This document shows positions 1 through 9,977 of a stretch of 64,000 nucleotides of DNA, piece by piece. Positions within the stretch are counted from its first letter, which is position 1. Each line of letters begins with the position of its first letter. Origin of the DNA: Streptomyces sp. NRRL F-5727 (GTDB lineage Bacteria > Actinomycetota > Actinomycetes > Streptomycetales > Streptomycetaceae); contig NZ_JOGX01000037.1 of the NCBI RefSeq assembly GCF_000719555.1, positions 25,706 to 89,705 of the forward strand, in the 5' to 3' direction. Position numbers and translations under genes: made by a program. The notes below the pieces were generated by a model. It ran no database searches, was not told where the DNA came from, and saw only the letters and a list, made by a program, of their open reading frames with translations.

Positions 1-229
1 CGGAAGCCCGGCCGACCTGCTCTGCGTCGGCACCTTCGTCCTGAACGGCGGCCCGGGCGGCCAGCTCACCGGGCAGAACCTGATCTCCTTCGACCCCTCG
101 AACGAGGCCCCGGCCGCGTTCGACATCGCGGTCACCGGCGGCACCGGCGACTTCCGGGACGCCCGTGGCTACATCCGCTCCACCCCCGACGGGGACTACG
201 CGAGGCTGGAGTTCCACATCACCCGGTAG
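1..229 (+). CDS. Secreted AOC-barrel/dirigent-like protein, C-terminal fragment
   Basis: The window opens inside this gene. Frame 2 reads 75 residues to a TAG. The pieces GTFVLNGG, a central AFDIAVTGGTGDFRDARG and a terminal LEFHI strand resemble the last strands of the allene-oxide-cyclase/dirigent eight-stranded barrel, where the GGTG.(F/Y)RxARG motif is typical. Bacterial members are usually secreted and poorly characterised, so no reaction is claimed. The N-terminus, including any signal peptide, lies outside the window. It converges on the acid phosphatase gene with only 5 bp between the stops. Confidence 0.6.
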   Translation, partial: GSPADLLCVGTFVLNGGPGGQLTGQNLISFDPSNEAPAAFDIAVTGGTGDFRDARGYIRSTPDGDYARLEFHITR

Positions 230-234
230 CTCCG

Positions 235-861
235 CTACGAGAGCTTGCCGTAGTCCGGCAGCTTGAAGGCGCGCTCGGCGTGACCGCCGACGATGTCGGT
301 CGTGTTGTTCCCGATGTTCGCGATGATCGTGTAGCCCTTGGCCTCGATCTCGGCGCGCTTCTCCGTCTTGTACGCGCTGACCTCGGCGAACAGGTCGGGC
401 AGCGAGCGCACGTACAGCCCGTCCACCGGGTAGCCGACCTGCTTCAGGTTCCACTCGGTGAGGGAGTGGATGATCCCGGGGCGGGCCGTCACGAAGAAGA
501 TCTTCACCCCGCGCGCGTGCGCGTCCCGGACCAGCGAACGGATCTCCGGGATGGCCGGCGTCGGCAGCTCCCAGAACGGGTGGAAGTCCGTCTCCAGGGA
601 GCTGTTGTCGATGTCGAGGACGATCGCCTGCCGCTCGGTGCCGGCGTTCCCGGAGCGCGCCTCGATGTAGGGCCGCGCCTCGGCGACGACGGCGGCGACG
701 TCCCGGCGCCAGGTCGTGTAGTCCACCCCCTCGATCGCCGCGGCGGAGGTGTGGTGGCTGTCCGGATCCGCCGCGGAGGCGGCGGGCGCGGGCCCGACGA
801 CGAGGAGGGACGTCAGGCCGAGGAGGCCGGTGGTGATGGCCGCGGACTTGGCAGAGGGCAT
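235..861 (-). CDS. Secreted HAD-superfamily acid phosphatase
   Basis: 208 aa. A signal peptide (about residues 1-31, ending ASA-AD) predicts export. The body is a class B/class III type HAD phosphatase: motif I is VLDIDNSSLETD (D83, D85), motif II is FFVTAR (T125), the motif III lysine is probably in YKTEKR (K165/K168), and motif IV is the weak NIGNNTTDI (D189). Such enzymes hydrolyse phosphomonoesters outside the membrane through an aspartyl-phosphate. The motif IV region has Asn where GD is usual. The gene stands alone, convergent with the fragment at the left edge; two palindromes sit in its promoter region. Confidence 0.85.
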   Translation of the reverse strand: MPSAKSAAITTGLLGLTSLLVVGPAPAASAADPDSHHTSAAAIEGVDYTTWRRDVAAVVAEARPYIEARSGNAGTERQAIVLDIDNSSLETDFHPFWELPTPAIPEIRSLVRDAHARGVKIFFVTARPGIIHSLTEWNLKQVGYPVDGLYVRSLPDLFAEVSAYKTEKRAEIEAKGYTIIANIGNNTTDIVGGHAERAFKLPDYGKLS

Positions 862-913
862 GGGGGGCTCCCGAGTGGTCGACCGTCTCAGTGGTTGACA
901 TGCTCGCGCCCCA

Positions 914-953
914 TACTGACCAGTAAGTGTCCAGCTGGCTACCGGTCGGTAGC
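914..953. promoter_or_regulatory. Two adjacent palindromes upstream of the acid phosphatase
   Basis: TACTG-AC-CAGTA (914-925) and GCTACCG-GT-CGGTAGC (938-953) are two dyads with centres about 26 bp apart, 53-92 bp upstream of the phosphatase start. Spacing and symmetry look like operators of a dimeric regulator (TetR-like is a guess). No regulator gene lies next to them. Confidence 0.4.
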
Positions 954-976
954 GACTTTTCGTAGCGGAGACGACA

Positions 977-1009
977 CCGCCCCCCGGTCCACGGGGGACC
1001 GGAGGGCGG
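977..1009 (-). terminator. Hairpin after the fumarase gene
   Basis: GC-rich inverted repeat with about 14-bp arms, one mismatch and a 5-base loop, starting about 18 bp past the fumarase stop. It has no T-tract, as is common for Streptomyces terminators. Confidence 0.5.
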
Positions 1010-1027
1010 ACGACGTGCTACCGGAGG

Positions 1028-2713
<1,686 letters not shown>

Positions 2714-2954
2714 TCCTCACTCGGCAGACAGCAGCGCGCCGCCTCCGTTGGCGGGCGCGCCCTCCAGCGTAGAACGCGGGCGCGGGGCCGATCCTGTGAG
2801 GTAAGGCTCACCGGGGGCTCGGACCGCGCCGATGTGGAGTGTTCCGTCGCGGGCGGCCGGGTCCCGTCGACTCGCCGCGGGGGCCCTTCCCCTAGGGGAG
2901 AGATGGGGGTTCGGGGCTCTGGTCGCGATCTATCGCGTGTGCCAGGCTGGACGG

Positions 2955-3743
2955 GTGGACCTCGAAAAGCAGCCCGACCCCGCGCAGCGGCCCGCCGCCA
3001 CCCCGCCCGAGGCACCGGCGGCGCCGGTCCCGCCCGCAGCTCCCGCGCCCCCGGCCGCGGCCGTGCCCCCGGCCGCTCCCGCCGCGCCCGCGTCTCCCGC
3101 CTACGCGGATCCTCAGGGCGCGCTCCGGGCCTCGGACGCCGACCGGGACCGGATCGCGGACATCCTCGCCGAGGCGCTGGCGCAGGGGCGGCTGGACGCG
3201 GAGGAGCACGCGGAGCGGGTCGAGGCGGTCTACCGGGCGAAGACCGTGGGCGAGCTGGAGCCGATCGTGCGGGACCTGCCGGCCGCGGACCGGGGACCGT
3301 CCGCCGCGCGGCCGGAGCCGGCCCCGGCGGCGTACGGTCCGGAGGACGCGGAGGGGAACGCGGACCAGCTCCTCGCGGTCTTCTCCAGCACCACCCGCAA
3401 GGGCCGCTGGCGGGTCGCCCGCCGCACCAACGCCTTCGCGATCTTCGGGAACATCGAGATCGACCTGACCGAGGCGATCTTCGCCCAGCCGCTCACCACG
3501 ATCAACGCCACCTCGATCTTCGGGAACGTGGAGATCCGCGTCCCGGAGAACATCAGCCTGCGCGGCTCGGGCACCGGCATCCTCGGGAACTTCGAGGTCA
3601 CGACCCTGGAGGGGGTGGACCCGCAGGCGCCGCTGGTGGTGGTCAACGGCTACACGGTGTGCGGGAACGTGGAGGCGAGACCGAAGCGCGGCAAGTGGGT
3701 CGTCGACCTCCAGAGCAAGATCCGCAAGCACCTGGGGCACTGA
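2955..3743 (+). CDS. DUF1707 protein with LiaF-like C-terminal domain
   Basis: 262 aa from the GTG at 2955 (VDLEKQPD). A Pro/Ala-rich linker (about residues 5-50) precedes a DUF1707 domain: LRASDADRDRIADILAEAL followed by GRLDAEEHAERV and the closing DLPA. The C-terminal part (about 135-255) has repeated FGNIEIDL, FGNVEIRVP and LGNFEV strands typical of the cell-wall-active-antibiotic-response (LiaF C-terminal) fold. No membrane segment is visible. The function of the Streptomyces family is unknown; LiaF homologues in Firmicutes modulate envelope-stress two-component systems. An upstream in-frame ATG (2832) was judged unlikely because it adds low-complexity sequence. Confidence 0.8.
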   Translation: MDLEKQPDPAQRPAATPPEAPAAPVPPAAPAPPAAAVPPAAPAAPASPAYADPQGALRASDADRDRIADILAEALAQGRLDAEEHAERVEAVYRAKTVGELEPIVRDLPAADRGPSAARPEPAPAAYGPEDAEGNADQLLAVFSSTTRKGRWRVARRTNAFAIFGNIEIDLTEAIFAQPLTTINATSIFGNVEIRVPENISLRGSGTGILGNFEVTTLEGVDPQAPLVVVNGYTVCGNVEARPKRGKWVVDLQSKIRKHLGH

Positions 3744-3894
3744 GTCGCGTCGGGTTCCGGCCAGGAGTTGACCGGAATCCGTCACCGGCGGTCCGGACTC
3801 CGGATGGGAGCCGCACGCAGTGCATAGGCGCGCGCACAGCGGGTAGGGCTCGTTCATCGCTGCTCGCTCGCGAAGCCGTCGTCAGGAGTAGACC

Positions 3895-4266
3895 GTGCTG
3901 CAACTGCCGCATCAGCCCCTCCAGGTAGCCGCCGTGCCGCCCCAGCGCGCCCCCGCGCGGGAGGACGAGGAGGGTCCCTGGCACGCGGAGGCGGTGTGCC
4001 GCCGGGACGAGGCCGGCCTGTTCTTCGCCCCCTCCAAGGAGCCGACCGCCGCGCGGCTCGCCCGGGAGGAGGCGGCCAAGCGCGTCTGCGCCCGCTGCCC
4101 CGTGATGGTCGACTGCCGGGAGCACGCGCTGCTCCAGCCGGAGCCGTACGGCGTGTGGGGCGGGCTCACCGCCGCCGAGCGCCGGGTGGTGCTGGCCCGC
4201 CGCCGGCGTCGCGAGGTGGAGCTCCGCAAGGCGGCCGCGGCGGACCGGATCGCCCAGGCCGGCTGA
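3895..4266 (+). CDS. wblI: WhiB-like iron-sulfur transcriptional regulator
   Basis: 123 aa, GTG start preceded by AGGAG at 7-nt spacing. The four cluster-ligand cysteines are C35, C65, C68 and C74 (pattern C-x29-C-x2-C-x5-C). They are followed by the family turn PYGVWGG (residues 84-90) and a basic tail RRRRRREVELRK that would contact DNA. WhiB-like proteins carry a redox- or NO-sensitive cluster and act with sigma factors. The location beside glpX suggests WblI, because S. coelicolor wblI is next to glpX; that name rests on synteny recalled from memory. The N-terminal 30 residues are a Pro/Gln-rich extension. Confidence 0.88.
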   Translation: MLQLPHQPLQVAAVPPQRAPAREDEEGPWHAEAVCRRDEAGLFFAPSKEPTAARLAREEAAKRVCARCPVMVDCREHALLQPEPYGVWGGLTAAERRVVLARRRRREVELRKAAAADRIAQAG

Positions 4267-4294
4267 CGGGCCGCGGCGACGCACTCGTACGGGA

Positions 4295-4326
4295 AGGGGC
4301 GCCCCCACCGCACAGGGGGCGCCCCT
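4295..4326. terminator. Hairpin between convergent wblI and glpX
   Basis: Perfect 12-bp arms (AGGGGCGCCCCC and its complement) around an 8-base loop, between two convergent genes. It probably terminates both. Confidence 0.7.
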
Positions 4327-4351
4327 CTTCGCTGCCGTCGTCGGGCCGGGG

Positions 4352-5383
4352 TCAGTTCGCCCGGTCGAAGTCGATCTTGCTGTAGGCGCGCAGCTTGGCG
4401 AGCCGGTGCGTGGAGTCGATCTGGCGGATCGTGCCGGACTTCGAGCGCATGACCAGCGACTGGGTGGTCGCGGTCTCGGAGCGGTAGCGGACCCCGCGCA
4501 GCAGCTCGCCGTCGGTGATGCCGGTGGCGACGAAGAAGACGTTGTCGCCGGCGACCAGGTCGGTCGTGGTGAGGACCCGGTCCAGGTCGTGGCCGGCGTC
4601 GAGGGCCTTCTGGCGCTCGGCGTCGTCCTTCGGCCACAGCTTGCCCTGGATGACACCGCCCAGGCACTTGATGGCGCAGGCCGAGATGATGCCCTCGGGG
4701 GTGCCGCCGATGCCCATGAGCAGGTCGACGCCGGTGCCCTCGCGGGCCGCCATGATCGAGCCGGCCACGTCGCCGTCGGAGATGAACTTGATCCGGGCGC
4801 CGGTCTCGCGGATCTCCTTGACGATGCCCTCGTGGCGGGGGCGGTCGAGGATGACCACGGTGACGTCCTCGGCGTTCATCTGCTTCGCCTTGGCGACCCG
4901 GCGGATGTTGACCGAGACGGGTGCGTTGATGTCGACGAAGTCGGCGGCCTCGGGGCCGGTGACGAGCTTGTCCATGTAGAAGACCGCGGACGGGTCGAAC
5001 ATGGAGCCGCGGTCGGCGGCGGCGAGCACGGCGATGGCGTTGGGCATGCCCTTGGCGTTCAGGGTGGTGCCGTCGATCGGGTCCACGGCGATGTCGACCT
5101 CGGCGCCGGTGCCGTCGCCGACCCGCTCGCCGTTGAAGAGCATCGGCGCCTCGTCCTTCTCGCCCTCGCCGATGACGACGACGCCGTTCATCGAGACGGT
5201 CGAGATGAGGGTCCGCATGGCGTTGACCGCGGCGCCGTCCGCGCCGATCTTGTCGCCGCGGCCGACCCAGCGGCCGGCGGCCATGGCGGCGGCCTCGGTC
5301 ACCCGGACCAGTTCGAGGGCGAGGTTGCGGTCGGGGGCCTCGGGAGAGACCTCAAGCTCGGGGGGCAGGTGGTGCTCGGTCAT
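4352..5383 (-). CDS. glpX: Class II fructose-1,6-bisphosphatase
   Basis: 343 aa. It hydrolyses fructose-1,6-bisphosphate to fructose-6-phosphate in gluconeogenesis. GlpX hallmarks are the metal-binding [11 protein letters not shown], the DPIDGTT motif (about residues 100-108) with NAIAVLA, and the substrate loop [10 protein letters not shown]. Length is normal for the family (330-345 aa). Actinobacteria typically have only this class of FBPase. It is convergent with wblI and divergent from the DUF4245 gene, with a 127-bp shared upstream region. Confidence 0.95.
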   Translation of the reverse strand: MTEHHLPPELEVSPEAPDRNLALELVRVTEAAAMAAGRWVGRGDKIGADGAAVNAMRTLISTVSMNGVVVIGEGEKDEAPMLFNGERVGDGTGAEVDIAVDPIDGTTLNAKGMPNAIAVLAAADRGSMFDPSAVFYMDKLVTGPEAADFVDINAPVSVNIRRVAKAKQMNAEDVTVVILDRPRHEGIVKEIRETGARIKFISDGDVAGSIMAAREGTGVDLLMGIGGTPEGIISACAIKCLGGVIQGKLWPKDDAERQKALDAGHDLDRVLTTTDLVAGDNVFFVATGITDGELLRGVRYRSETATTQSLVMRSKSGTIRQIDSTHRLAKLRAYSKIDFDRAN

Positions 5384-5510
5384 CGGAGCGCACCTTTCTG
5401 TACGACGACGGCCGGAAAAAAGGAGGGTGCTGCGACTCTATCGCCAGGTCGACAAATTGAGCAGAGGGGCCCACGTATGAGCGCCGGACCGTGATGCGAC
5501 CATATGGGAC

Positions 5511-6035
5511 GTGGCAGCTAAGCGAGGCAGGCAGACGGTACGCGGGATGTTCCAGTCCCTCGGGGTGATCATGGTCGCCGCGGGGGTCATGTATCTCTTC
5601 ATCCCGCACGACGAGGACGCGGCACCGGTGAAGGCCAAGGACTACCGGGTCGAGCTGGTCACGGCGCAGCGGGCGGCGCCCTACCCGGTGCTGGCCCCCC
5701 AGGGCCTCGGCGAGGGGTGGAAGGCGACGGTCGTCTCGTACAAGCGCGAGCAGGGCGACACCTGGCAGCTCGGCTTCCTGTCGCCGGACACCCAGTACGT
5801 CTCGGTGAACCAGTCGACGACGGAGCCGAAGAAGTTCGTCCCGAAGGTCACGCACCAGGCGAAGAACACCGGGAAGACGCAGACGGTGGCCGGCCAGGTG
5901 TGGCAGCGCTGGGAGGGCCCCAAGTACGACGCGCTGGTGCGGACCGACGGCGGGGCGACCACGGTCGTGGCCGGTACGGCGTCCTTCGACACCCTCGCGG
6001 AGATGGCGGGCGCGCTCCGCTCCCAGAAGGTCTGA
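5511..6035 (+). CDS. DUF4245 membrane-anchored protein
   Basis: 174 aa from GTG. One transmembrane segment near the N-terminus (about 12-30, MFQSLGVIMVAAGVMYLFI) is followed by an extracytoplasmic domain matching DUF4245: APQGLGEGWKAT, then LSPDTQYVSVNQST, a QVWQRWEG strand and the C-terminal VVAGTASFDTLAEMA. The family is actinobacterial and of unknown function, commonly next to glpX. A strong shared terminator closes it against the convergent nitroreductase gene. Confidence 0.82.
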   Translation: MAAKRGRQTVRGMFQSLGVIMVAAGVMYLFIPHDEDAAPVKAKDYRVELVTAQRAAPYPVLAPQGLGEGWKATVVSYKREQGDTWQLGFLSPDTQYVSVNQSTTEPKKFVPKVTHQAKNTGKTQTVAGQVWQRWEGPKYDALVRTDGGATTVVAGTASFDTLAEMAGALRSQKV

Positions 6036-6044
6036 CGCGCGCGG

Positions 6045-6087
6045 ACGAGAGAGCCCCCCGGTGCCGGGCACCGGGGGGCTCTCTCGT
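6045..6087. terminator. Bidirectional terminator, 21-bp perfect arms
   Basis: A perfect inverted repeat (21-bp arms, one central base) between the convergent DUF4245 and nitroreductase genes. The AGAGAGCCCCCC arm ends in TCTCTCGT on the far side. It fits a two-way intrinsic terminator. Confidence 0.85.
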
Positions 6088-6101
6088 GTGTGGGGTGGGG
6101 C

Positions 6102-6692
6102 TCAGACGGTCGTGATGACGTCGTCGTAGGCCAGGCGCGGGGAGCGCGGGAACCAGGCGTCCTCGCCCGGCTTGCCGATGTTGATCACCATCAGCGGGGT
6201 GTGGTCGTCGTCCAGGAACTCCTTCTGGACGCCGGCGAAGTCCAGGCCGGTCATCGGGCCGGCGGCCAGGCCGGCGGCGCGGACGCCCACGATGAAGTAC
6301 GCGGCCTGGAGGGCGGCGTTCAGCAGCGCGGAGCCCTCGCGGACCGGGCGCTCCGCGAAGAACATGTCCTTGGCCTGCGGGAAGTGCGGGAGCAGGGCCG
6401 GGAGCTCCTCGTGGAACTCGTTGTCGGCGGAGAGGATCGCGACCAGCGGGGCGGAGGCGGTCTTGGCCTGGTTGCCCTCGGCCATGTGCTTGACCAGGCG
6501 CTCGCGGGCCTCGGGGGAGCGGACCAGCGTGATGCGCAGCGGGGTCTGGTTGAAGGCGGTGGGGCCGTACTTCACCAGGTCGTAGATCGCCTGGACCTGC
6601 TCGTCGGTCACCGGCTCGTCGGTGAAGGTGTTGGCGGTGCGGGCCTCGCGGAAGAGGAGGTCCTGGGCGGCGGGGTCGAGAACGAGGGACAT
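6102..6692 (-). CDS. Nitroreductase-family protein (malonic semialdehyde reductase, RutE-like)
   Basis: 196 aa from ATG at 6692, with GGAAGG about 8 nt upstream. It is an FMN-dependent nitroreductase fold of the RutE/HadB type: early ARTANTF, the substrate/FMN loop YGPTAFNQTPLR (about residues 41-52), later YFIVGVRAAGLAAGPMTGLD, and the C-terminal INIGKPGEDAWFPRSPRL. RutE homologues reduce malonic semialdehyde to 3-hydroxypropionate in pyrimidine breakdown; here no other rut gene is adjacent, so the true substrate is open. A 19-bp dyad about 90 bp upstream is a likely operator. Confidence 0.82.
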   Translation of the reverse strand: MSLVLDPAAQDLLFREARTANTFTDEPVTDEQVQAIYDLVKYGPTAFNQTPLRITLVRSPEARERLVKHMAEGNQAKTASAPLVAILSADNEFHEELPALLPHFPQAKDMFFAERPVREGSALLNAALQAAYFIVGVRAAGLAAGPMTGLDFAGVQKEFLDDDHTPLMVINIGKPGEDAWFPRSPRLAYDDVITTV

Positions 6693-6781
6693 GCTGCGTA
6701 CCTTCCGGACTGCAAGGGGACCGCCCGGCGGGGAATCCCGGGCGACGTCTCGACAGTACGCCCAGGATTGGTGAAAATTCA

Positions 6782-6800
6782 ACTATCCGATCCGGATAGT
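6782..6800. promoter_or_regulatory. 19-bp palindrome upstream of the nitroreductase
   Basis: ACTATCCG-atc-CGGATAGT, perfect 8-bp arms, in an AT-richer stretch between the ends of xseB and the nitroreductase gene. It probably overlaps the nitroreductase promoter and looks like a dimeric repressor site; the regulator is not encoded nearby. Confidence 0.5.
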
Positions 6801-6854
6801 GATCCGCTTCACTCGCGCCAGTTTAAGCGCACGTGACCGCCCCTCCCGGGCGGC

Positions 6855-7088
6855 TCACTCCCCGGACTCCTCCTCCGCGCGCTCCGCCGCCAGCGAGGCG
6901 TCGAGGCGGGCGCGGGCGCCCTCCAGCCAGTGCCGGCACACCTTCGCCAGCTCCTCGCCGCGCTCCCAGAGCGCCAGCGACTCCTCCAGCGTCGTGCCGC
7001 CCGCCTCCAGCCGCCGGACGACCTCGATCAGCTCGTCCCGGGCCTCCTCGTAACCGAGCCCCGCCGCCGTCTCCGTACCGCTCGCCAT
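6855..7088 (-). CDS. xseB: Exodeoxyribonuclease VII small subunit
   Basis: 77 aa from ATG at 7088, with GGAGAAGAG just upstream. It matches the XseB helical hairpin: [43 protein letters not shown]. Several small subunits wrap the XseA large subunit to form a single-strand exonuclease that degrades DNA to oligonucleotides. It is co-oriented with xseA but separated by 182 bp containing an 11-copy 10-bp repeat, whereas xseA and xseB are normally close or overlapping. The acidic tail [10 protein letters not shown] is typical. Confidence 0.92.
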   Translation of the reverse strand: MASGTETAAGLGYEEARDELIEVVRRLEAGGTTLEESLALWERGEELAKVCRHWLEGARARLDASLAAERAEEESGE

Positions 7089-7110
7089 CTCTTCTCCGTC
7101 TCCGTGTCTC

Positions 7111-7220
7111 TCGTCGACCCTCGTCGACCCTCGTCGACCCTCGTCGACCCTCGTCGACCCTCGTCGACCCTCGTCGACCCTCGTCGACCCTCGTCGACCT
7201 TCGTCGACCCTCGTCGACAC
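7111..7220. repeat. 10-bp tandem repeat array between xseA and xseB
   Basis: Eleven head-to-tail copies of TCGTCGACCC, nine exact; the ninth ends CCT and the eleventh ends CAC. A degenerate twelfth (TCGTGGTCCC) follows. Each unit contains the palindrome GTCGAC. The array lies in the xseA-xseB spacer, on the transcript leading into xseB, and ends 22 bp before the xseB ATG. Because the period is not a multiple of three, a 30-bp (10-codon) periodicity appears in all frames. Confidence 0.95.
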
Positions 7221-7270
7221 TCGTGGTCCCGCACCCGCCCGTACAGCCGCCGGGGGCGGTCGCCGGCCGG

Positions 7271-8476
7271 CTAGACGCGCCGCACCGTGAACTCGCCGTC
7301 CGCCACCCGGGCCCGCAGCTCCTCGCCCTCCGCGACCTCCTCCGCCGCCCGGACCACCGCCCCGTCCGCCCGCTGGAGCACCGCGTAGCCGCGCTCCAGC
7401 GTCGCCGCCGGGGAGAGCGCCCGGACGCGCGCGCGGGTGTGCGCCAGCTCCGAGTCCGCCCGGTCCAGCAGATGCCCGAGGACCCGCCGGCTGCGCGCCA
7501 GCAGGGCGTCCAGCTCGTCCTCCCGGACCTCCACCATCCGCTGCGGATGCTCCATCACCGGCCGGGCCAGCGCGTGCGCGAGCCCCCGCTCCTCGCGCTC
7601 CAGCAGCCCCCGGACCGTCCGCAGCGCCCGGTCGCGCAGACCGCGCACCCGCTCCAGCTCCTCGCCCACGTCCGGGACGACCTTCTTGGCCGCGTCGGTC
7701 GGCGTGGAGGCCCGCAGGTCCGCCACCAGGTCGAGCAGCGGCGAGTCCGGCTCGTGCCCGATCGCGGACACCACCGGCGTCCGGCACGCGGCCACCGCGC
7801 GGATCAGCTGCTCGTCCGAGAAGGGCAGCAGGTCCTCGACGCTGCCGCCGCCCCGGGCGACCACGATCACGTCCACGTCCTCGTGCGCGTCCAGCTCCCG
7901 GACCGCCGCGATCACCTGCGGCACCGCCTTCACGCCCTGCACCGGCACGTTCCGCACCTCGAAGCGGACCGCGGGCCATCTGCGCCGCGCGTTCTCCAGC
8001 ACGTCCCGCTCGGCCGCCGACGCCCGGCCGCACACCAGGCCGATCAGCCCGGGCAGGAACGGCAGCGGCTTCTTCCGGTCCAGCGCGAACAGCCCCTCGG
8101 CCGCCAGCCCGCGCTTCAGCTGTTCGAGCCGCGCCAGCAGCTCGCCGATCCCCACCGGCCTTATCTCCACCGCCCGCAGCGACAGCTGCCCGCGCGGCGC
8201 GTACCACTCCGGCTTGGCGTGCACGACGACCCGGGCGCCCTCCGAGACGACGTCGGCCACCGCGTCGAAGACCTGCCGGTAGCAGGTCACCCCGATGGAG
8301 ATGTCGTGCGAGGGATCCCGCAGCGTCAGGAAGACCACCCCGGCACCGGGGCGGCGCGAGAGCTGCGTGATCTGCCCCTCGACCCAGATCGCCCCCAGCC
8401 GGTCGATCCATCCCCCGATCATCCGGGAGACCTCACCCACGGGCAGCGGCGCTTCGGCGGACGTAGTCAGACCCAT
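7271..8476 (-). CDS. xseA: Exodeoxyribonuclease VII large subunit
   Basis: 401 aa, the usual bacterial length. Domains in order are an N-terminal OB-fold (about 10-105, with [25 protein letters not shown]), the catalytic core (about 125-330) with [17 protein letters not shown] and [27 protein letters not shown], and a coiled C-terminal segment that binds XseB. Family members usually have GHETD; here it is GHEPD. It forms exonuclease VII with XseB, acting in mismatch and crosslink repair. It is divergent-free: the permease downstream of it on the map is on the same strand and transcribed towards it. Confidence 0.94.
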   Translation of the reverse strand: MGLTTSAEAPLPVGEVSRMIGGWIDRLGAIWVEGQITQLSRRPGAGVVFLTLRDPSHDISIGVTCYRQVFDAVADVVSEGARVVVHAKPEWYAPRGQLSLRAVEIRPVGIGELLARLEQLKRGLAAEGLFALDRKKPLPFLPGLIGLVCGRASAAERDVLENARRRWPAVRFEVRNVPVQGVKAVPQVIAAVRELDAHEDVDVIVVARGGGSVEDLLPFSDEQLIRAVAACRTPVVSAIGHEPDSPLLDLVADLRASTPTDAAKKVVPDVGEELERVRGLRDRALRTVRGLLEREERGLAHALARPVMEHPQRMVEVREDELDALLARSRRVLGHLLDRADSELAHTRARVRALSPAATLERGYAVLQRADGAVVRAAEEVAEGEELRARVADGEFTVRRV

Positions 8477-8543
8477 GCACCGAGCGTAACCGCGCCCTCC
8501 GACAACGTCATCGGCGCGCCCCGCCCCGATCCTCCCGGACGGC

Positions 8544-9914
8544 TCAGCCCCCGGCCGGCCGCCGCCCCGCCCCCTGCATCGCCAGCACCACCAGCCCCAC
8601 GCCCAGCCAGATCACGCCCACCAGCTGCGCCGCCGCCGACGCCTCCACGATCACCGCGACCAGGATCGCCGCGCCGACCACCGGCAGGACGACGTGCTTC
8701 AGCCAGTGCGGCTCCCCCTCCGCCCGCCGGACCGCGAACCAGCCCACCACGCTCGCGTGCAGCAGCACGAAGGCCGTCAGCGCGCCCACGTCCACCACCG
8801 ACACCAGGTGGTCCAGGCCGTCGTCGCGCCGGGCCGCCCACACCGCCGCGACCATCGTCACCGCCGCCGACACCAGCAGCGCCACCCGCGGCACGCCCGA
8901 GTCGGTCCGGGCCAGCGCGTGCGGCAGCCGCCCCTCCCGGCCCATCGCGAAGAGCAGCCGCCCGCCCGCCGCCTGCCCGGCCAGCGCCGCGAAGGCCGCG
9001 CCGATCGCCTTCGACACCGCGACCAGATCGTGCAGCCACCCGCCGACCGAGGCGTCCACCGCGTCGTAGAAGGCCGAGCCCTGCTTCGCCGGGTCGGCCG
9101 CCAGCTCCGCCGAGGAGACCGGTTCGAGCAGCGCCACCAGCCACGTCTGCGCGACGAAGAGCGCACCCGCCAGGAGCAGGCAGAAGAGCAGCGCCCGCGC
9201 CACCTTCGCCGACCCCCCGGTCACCTCCTCCGCGAAGGCCGCGATCGCGTCGAAGCCCAGGTACGACAGGACCGCCACCGACACCGCGCCGATCACCGCC
9301 GCGAGCGAGAAGGTCCCGTCGCCGGCGAGCGGCGACCACCAGTCGCGCTGCGCCCCGTCCCGCGCCAGCACCACCACCGCCGACACCACGAAGACCAGCA
9401 GCACCACGATCTCCATCGCGAGCACCGCGAAGCCGACCCGGGCCGCCGCCCGCACCCCCCACAGGTTGAGCAGGGTGGTCACCACCACCGCGATCCCCGT
9501 CCACACCCACCGGTGCACCTCCGGCACCAGCGCCTCCATCGCGATCCCCGCGAAGAGGTAGGCGACCGCCGGGATCAGCAGGTAGTCGAGCATCGCCATC
9601 CAGCCGGCGACGAAGCCGAACCCCTCGCCCAGCCCCTTGCGCGCGTACGCGAAGACCGAGCCGGCCTGCGGGGCGACCCGGACCATCTGCGCGTAGCTGA
9701 AGGCCGTGAACGCCATGGCCACCGTCGCCACGACGTACACCAGTGCGACCGCGCCGTGCGACTTGGCGTCCAGCGTGCCGAAGACGCCGACCGGCGCCAT
9801 CGGGGCGATGAACAGCAGCCCGTACACGACCAGGTCGCGGAAACCGAGCGTCCGGCGGAGCCCCGTGTGGTCCGGCCCCGCCGTCGCCCCGTCCACCTGC
9901 GCGTTCTCAGCCAT
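8544..9914 (-). CDS. APC-superfamily amino acid permease
   Basis: 456 aa from ATG at 9914. Around 12 hydrophobic segments run through it, beginning [24 protein letters not shown], the TM1 region typical of the APC family. [18 protein letters not shown] (TM6 region) is the conserved F-D-x-x-x-x-x-x-E-E pattern of amino acid/polyamine transporters. It probably imports an amino acid by proton symport; the substrate cannot be read from the sequence. The open frame continues far upstream but that part is antisense to ispH and ppgK. It is divergent from ispH, with a 63-bp intergenic region. Confidence 0.85.
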   Translation of the reverse strand: MAENAQVDGATAGPDHTGLRRTLGFRDLVVYGLLFIAPMAPVGVFGTLDAKSHGAVALVYVVATVAMAFTAFSYAQMVRVAPQAGSVFAYARKGLGEGFGFVAGWMAMLDYLLIPAVAYLFAGIAMEALVPEVHRWVWTGIAVVVTTLLNLWGVRAAARVGFAVLAMEIVVLLVFVVSAVVVLARDGAQRDWWSPLAGDGTFSLAAVIGAVSVAVLSYLGFDAIAAFAEEVTGGSAKVARALLFCLLLAGALFVAQTWLVALLEPVSSAELAADPAKQGSAFYDAVDASVGGWLHDLVAVSKAIGAAFAALAGQAAGGRLLFAMGREGRLPHALARTDSGVPRVALLVSAAVTMVAAVWAARRDDGLDHLVSVVDVGALTAFVLLHASVVGWFAVRRAEGEPHWLKHVVLPVVGAAILVAVIVEASAAAQLVGVIWLGVGLVVLAMQGAGRRPAGG

Positions 9915-9977
9915 GGCGTCAGTTTCGGACACGGCCGCGCTCCAAGCCGTCACCGACGCGGCCTTACGATGGGACGC

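Noticed and set aside
7111..7220. CRISPR-like array
   Set aside because: Units are 10 bp with no spacers and there are no cas genes; it is a simple tandem repeat.
8694..9977. Extension of ispH far upstream as one long protein
   Set aside because: The upstream 430 codons are antisense to the APC permease and have His/Arg/Pro shadow composition; IspH homology begins at the ATG near 9978.
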